Shown: positions 62,821 through 64,000 of the stretch, in pieces | Numbering within the stretch: position 1 is the first letter of the stretch | Layout: the number at the start of each line of letters is the position of its first letter | From: an uncultured Clostridia bacterium | GTDB lineage: Bacteria > Bacillota > Clostridia > TANB77 > CAG-508 | Assembly: GCA_910589185.1 (NCBI GenBank) | Contig: CAJUSU010000004.1 | Location: 1-64,000 of the forward strand | Length of the DNA stretch: 64,000 nt | Reading direction: 5' to 3' | Made by a program: the position numbers and the translations under genes | The notes under the pieces: generated by a model | The model's database searches: none | What the model was told of the DNA's origin: nothing | The model's input: the letters and a program-made list of their open reading frames with translations, nothing else

Positions 62821-63222
62821 ATGAAAAAAATTGTGAAAAATCTAAAATCAAATAAAGGTTTTACAATGCAAGACGTTATTATAGCCATTGCTATTTTAAC
62901 TCTGTTTGCGGGAACAATTGCAGGTTCTTATTTAGCAATTTATAAAATACAAGCTGAAACACAAATAACAGCAGTAGCAACACTATATGGCATTCAAATT
63001 TTAGAAAACATTGATCGAATAGCTTACGAAGATGTAAAAAATGGAATGGAAGATACGTATAAGCAAGCATATGGAATTTCAGACCAGATGGGTTTAAGAA
63101 TAGAAGTAAGTCAATATGATAGTGAAAATACCATAAAAATGGTAAAACTCACACTTTCTTATCAAGTAGCAGGCAATAAAGAAGATTTAGTATTAGAAAA
63201 ATTAAAAGTAAAAGAATTATAG
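62821..63222 (+). CDS. Minor pilin/pseudopilin
   Basis: A 133-residue prepilin with leader MKKIVKNLKSNKG and helix FTMQDVIIAIAILTLFAGTIAG; the +5 residue is Asp. The rest has a helical spine and a beta-rich C-terminus (LRIEVSQYDSENTIKMVKLTLSYQV), resembling GspI/PilV-type minor pseudopilins. It is 12 bases after the peptidase gene. Confidence 0.82.
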   Translation: MKKIVKNLKSNKGFTMQDVIIAIAILTLFAGTIAGSYLAIYKIQAETQITAVATLYGIQILENIDRIAYEDVKNGMEDTYKQAYGISDQMGLRIEVSQYDSENTIKMVKLTLSYQVAGNKEDLVLEKLKVKEL

Positions 63223-63231
63223 GGGGAAAGA

Positions 63232-63669
63232 ATGAAATCAGAAAGAGGTATTACTTTAACTTCATTAATTATATATGTGGTAATAACTACTATTGCAGTT
63301 ACTGCTATTGCAGCATTTTCTTCCTTTTTTGTATCTAATATGAACGAAGTAAAAGAACAGGAAAAATATGCACCAGAATTTAATAAATTTAGTATGTTTT
63401 TTATAGGAGATGTAAAAAATAATAAAACAGCAGAAGTAACAACAAATCAAGTAACCTTTGAAGATGGAACAGTATATCAATATAGACAAAGTGAGAAAGC
63501 AGTTTATAGAAATTCTACAAAAATAACAGAAAAAGTAGATAGTTTTAGTTTTTCTTTAACAGAGGAAGAAGTATCAAGTACTAATAAACAAATTATCAAT
63601 GTGAAAATGTCTATTGGAGGAAAAGTCAATTTAAAAAGTGGAATAGACTATACGCTAAGATATTGGTAA
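63232..63669 (+). CDS. Minor pilin/pseudopilin
   Basis: A 145-residue prepilin with leader MKSERG and helix ITLTSLIIYVVITTIAVTAIAAF; +5 is Ser. The C-terminal part (FEDGTVYQYRQSEKAVYRNSTKITEKVDSFSFSLTEEE) resembles GspJ-like minor pseudopilins with their typical calculated-value beta pattern. Same operon, 10 bases after the previous gene. Confidence 0.8.
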   Translation: MKSERGITLTSLIIYVVITTIAVTAIAAFSSFFVSNMNEVKEQEKYAPEFNKFSMFFIGDVKNNKTAEVTTNQVTFEDGTVYQYRQSEKAVYRNSTKITEKVDSFSFSLTEEEVSSTNKQIINVKMSIGGKVNLKSGIDYTLRYW

Positions 63670-63763
63670 ATTCTTGTAAATAGATGAAAAATATGTTGTA
63701 TTTTAAAAAAATATAGTATAATAAAAGCAGAAAATTTTGTCACAAAAGAGAAAGGAGAAACTT

Positions 63764-64000
63764 ATGGGAAAACAACCATTGGGAATTGAACTTGTAAAAA
63801 GAGGAGTAGTATCAGAAGCAGATATTGAAAAAGCATTAGATTATCAAAAGTCACATCCAAATAAAAAGATGGGAGATATTTTAAATATCTTAGAGCTTTG
63901 TGATCCACATATTTTAATTAATGCTATTGGAAGCATTTTGGACGAGAATGCTATTCTACTACAAGAACAAGATGTTAAGATTAATATACTAGAATATATT
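63764..64000 (+). CDS. PilB/GspE-type ATPase, N-terminal part (cut by window end)
   Basis: The first 79 codons of a gene behind AAAGGAG. LGIELVKRGVVSEADIEKALDYQKSHPNKKMGDILNILELCDPHILINAIGS is the T2SSE_N/MshEN domain that precedes the ATPase core of pilus extension motors; this domain often binds cyclic di-GMP. The catalytic part lies outside the window. Confidence 0.85.
   Translation, partial: MGKQPLGIELVKRGVVSEADIEKALDYQKSHPNKKMGDILNILELCDPHILINAIGSILDENAILLQEQDVKINILEYI

Overview
The window looks like chromosomal DNA of a low-GC, anaerobic, spore-former-lineage member of the Firmicutes (class Clostridia), probably a gut-type organism. The support is very A/T-rich coding with AGGAGG ribosome binding sites, sporulation genes (yqfC, yqfD, a PdaA-type deacetylase, a SpoVB-like flippase), a three-subunit [FeFe] hydrogenase, an agr quorum-sensing locus and a Firmicutes-style type IV pilus operon. 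I ran no database search; identifications rest on motifs read from the translations.

Layout. 1-2.9 kb: a diversity-generating retroelement (DGR) with the 3' end of a C-type-lectin-fold target gene and its variable repeat (VR), a template repeat (TR), and on the opposite strand the genes for a MutS-like accessory protein (frameshifted), an Avd-like protein and the reverse transcriptase. 3-7.6 kb: small regulator, M15 peptidase, trmL, gltX. 7.6-11.4 kb: a GC-richer orphan ORF, a FxLYD-like membrane protein and a large pilin-leader adhesin with two Big2 repeats, whose start is disturbed by a (CA)n tract. 11.7-14.8 kb: agrB, agrD, agrC, agrA. 15-21.2 kb: sporulation, ribosome-maturation and envelope genes. 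21.2-21.6 kb: a tiny ORF with a convergent small RNA that resembles a type I toxin-antitoxin pair. 21.7-29.1 kb: hydrogenase subunits interleaved with an MFS transporter, a PepC-type peptidase and an acetyltransferase. 29.2-37 kb: era-yqzL-recO, glycosyltransferases, pth, an RNase E/G and an acyl-CoA ligase. 37.1-38.5 kb: a second pilin-leader lectin-fold gene, out of frame by one base in a poly-A tract. 38.6-43 kb: rpsB-tsf and a metal-responsive regulator with its P-type ATPase. 43-52.8 kb: nuclease-family protein, membrane protein, two pseudouridine synthases, an orphan VirD4-like ATPase, a flippase and HU. 52.9-55.1 kb: small accessory islet and tRNA-Leu. 55.3-58.3 kb: pyrophosphatase, TPR protein, uppP. 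58.5-64 kb: type IV pilus operon, running off the end at a PilB-type ATPase.

How it may fit together. Three genes (8851, 37265, 61443) encode nearly the same prepilin leader and hydrophobic helix (GITLVALVVTIVVLLILAGI). Two of these continue into large surface domains ending in a lectin-like or DUF6273-like fold, the same kind of fold that the DGR diversifies at the window start. The prepilin peptidase at 61999 could process all of them. My inference is a surface-display repertoire varied by DGR mutagenesis and possibly by reversible 5' frameshifts, anchored by a type IV pilus-like export system and perhaps tuned by the neighbouring agr locus. The DGR itself is directly supported by the sequence; the rest is a hypothesis.
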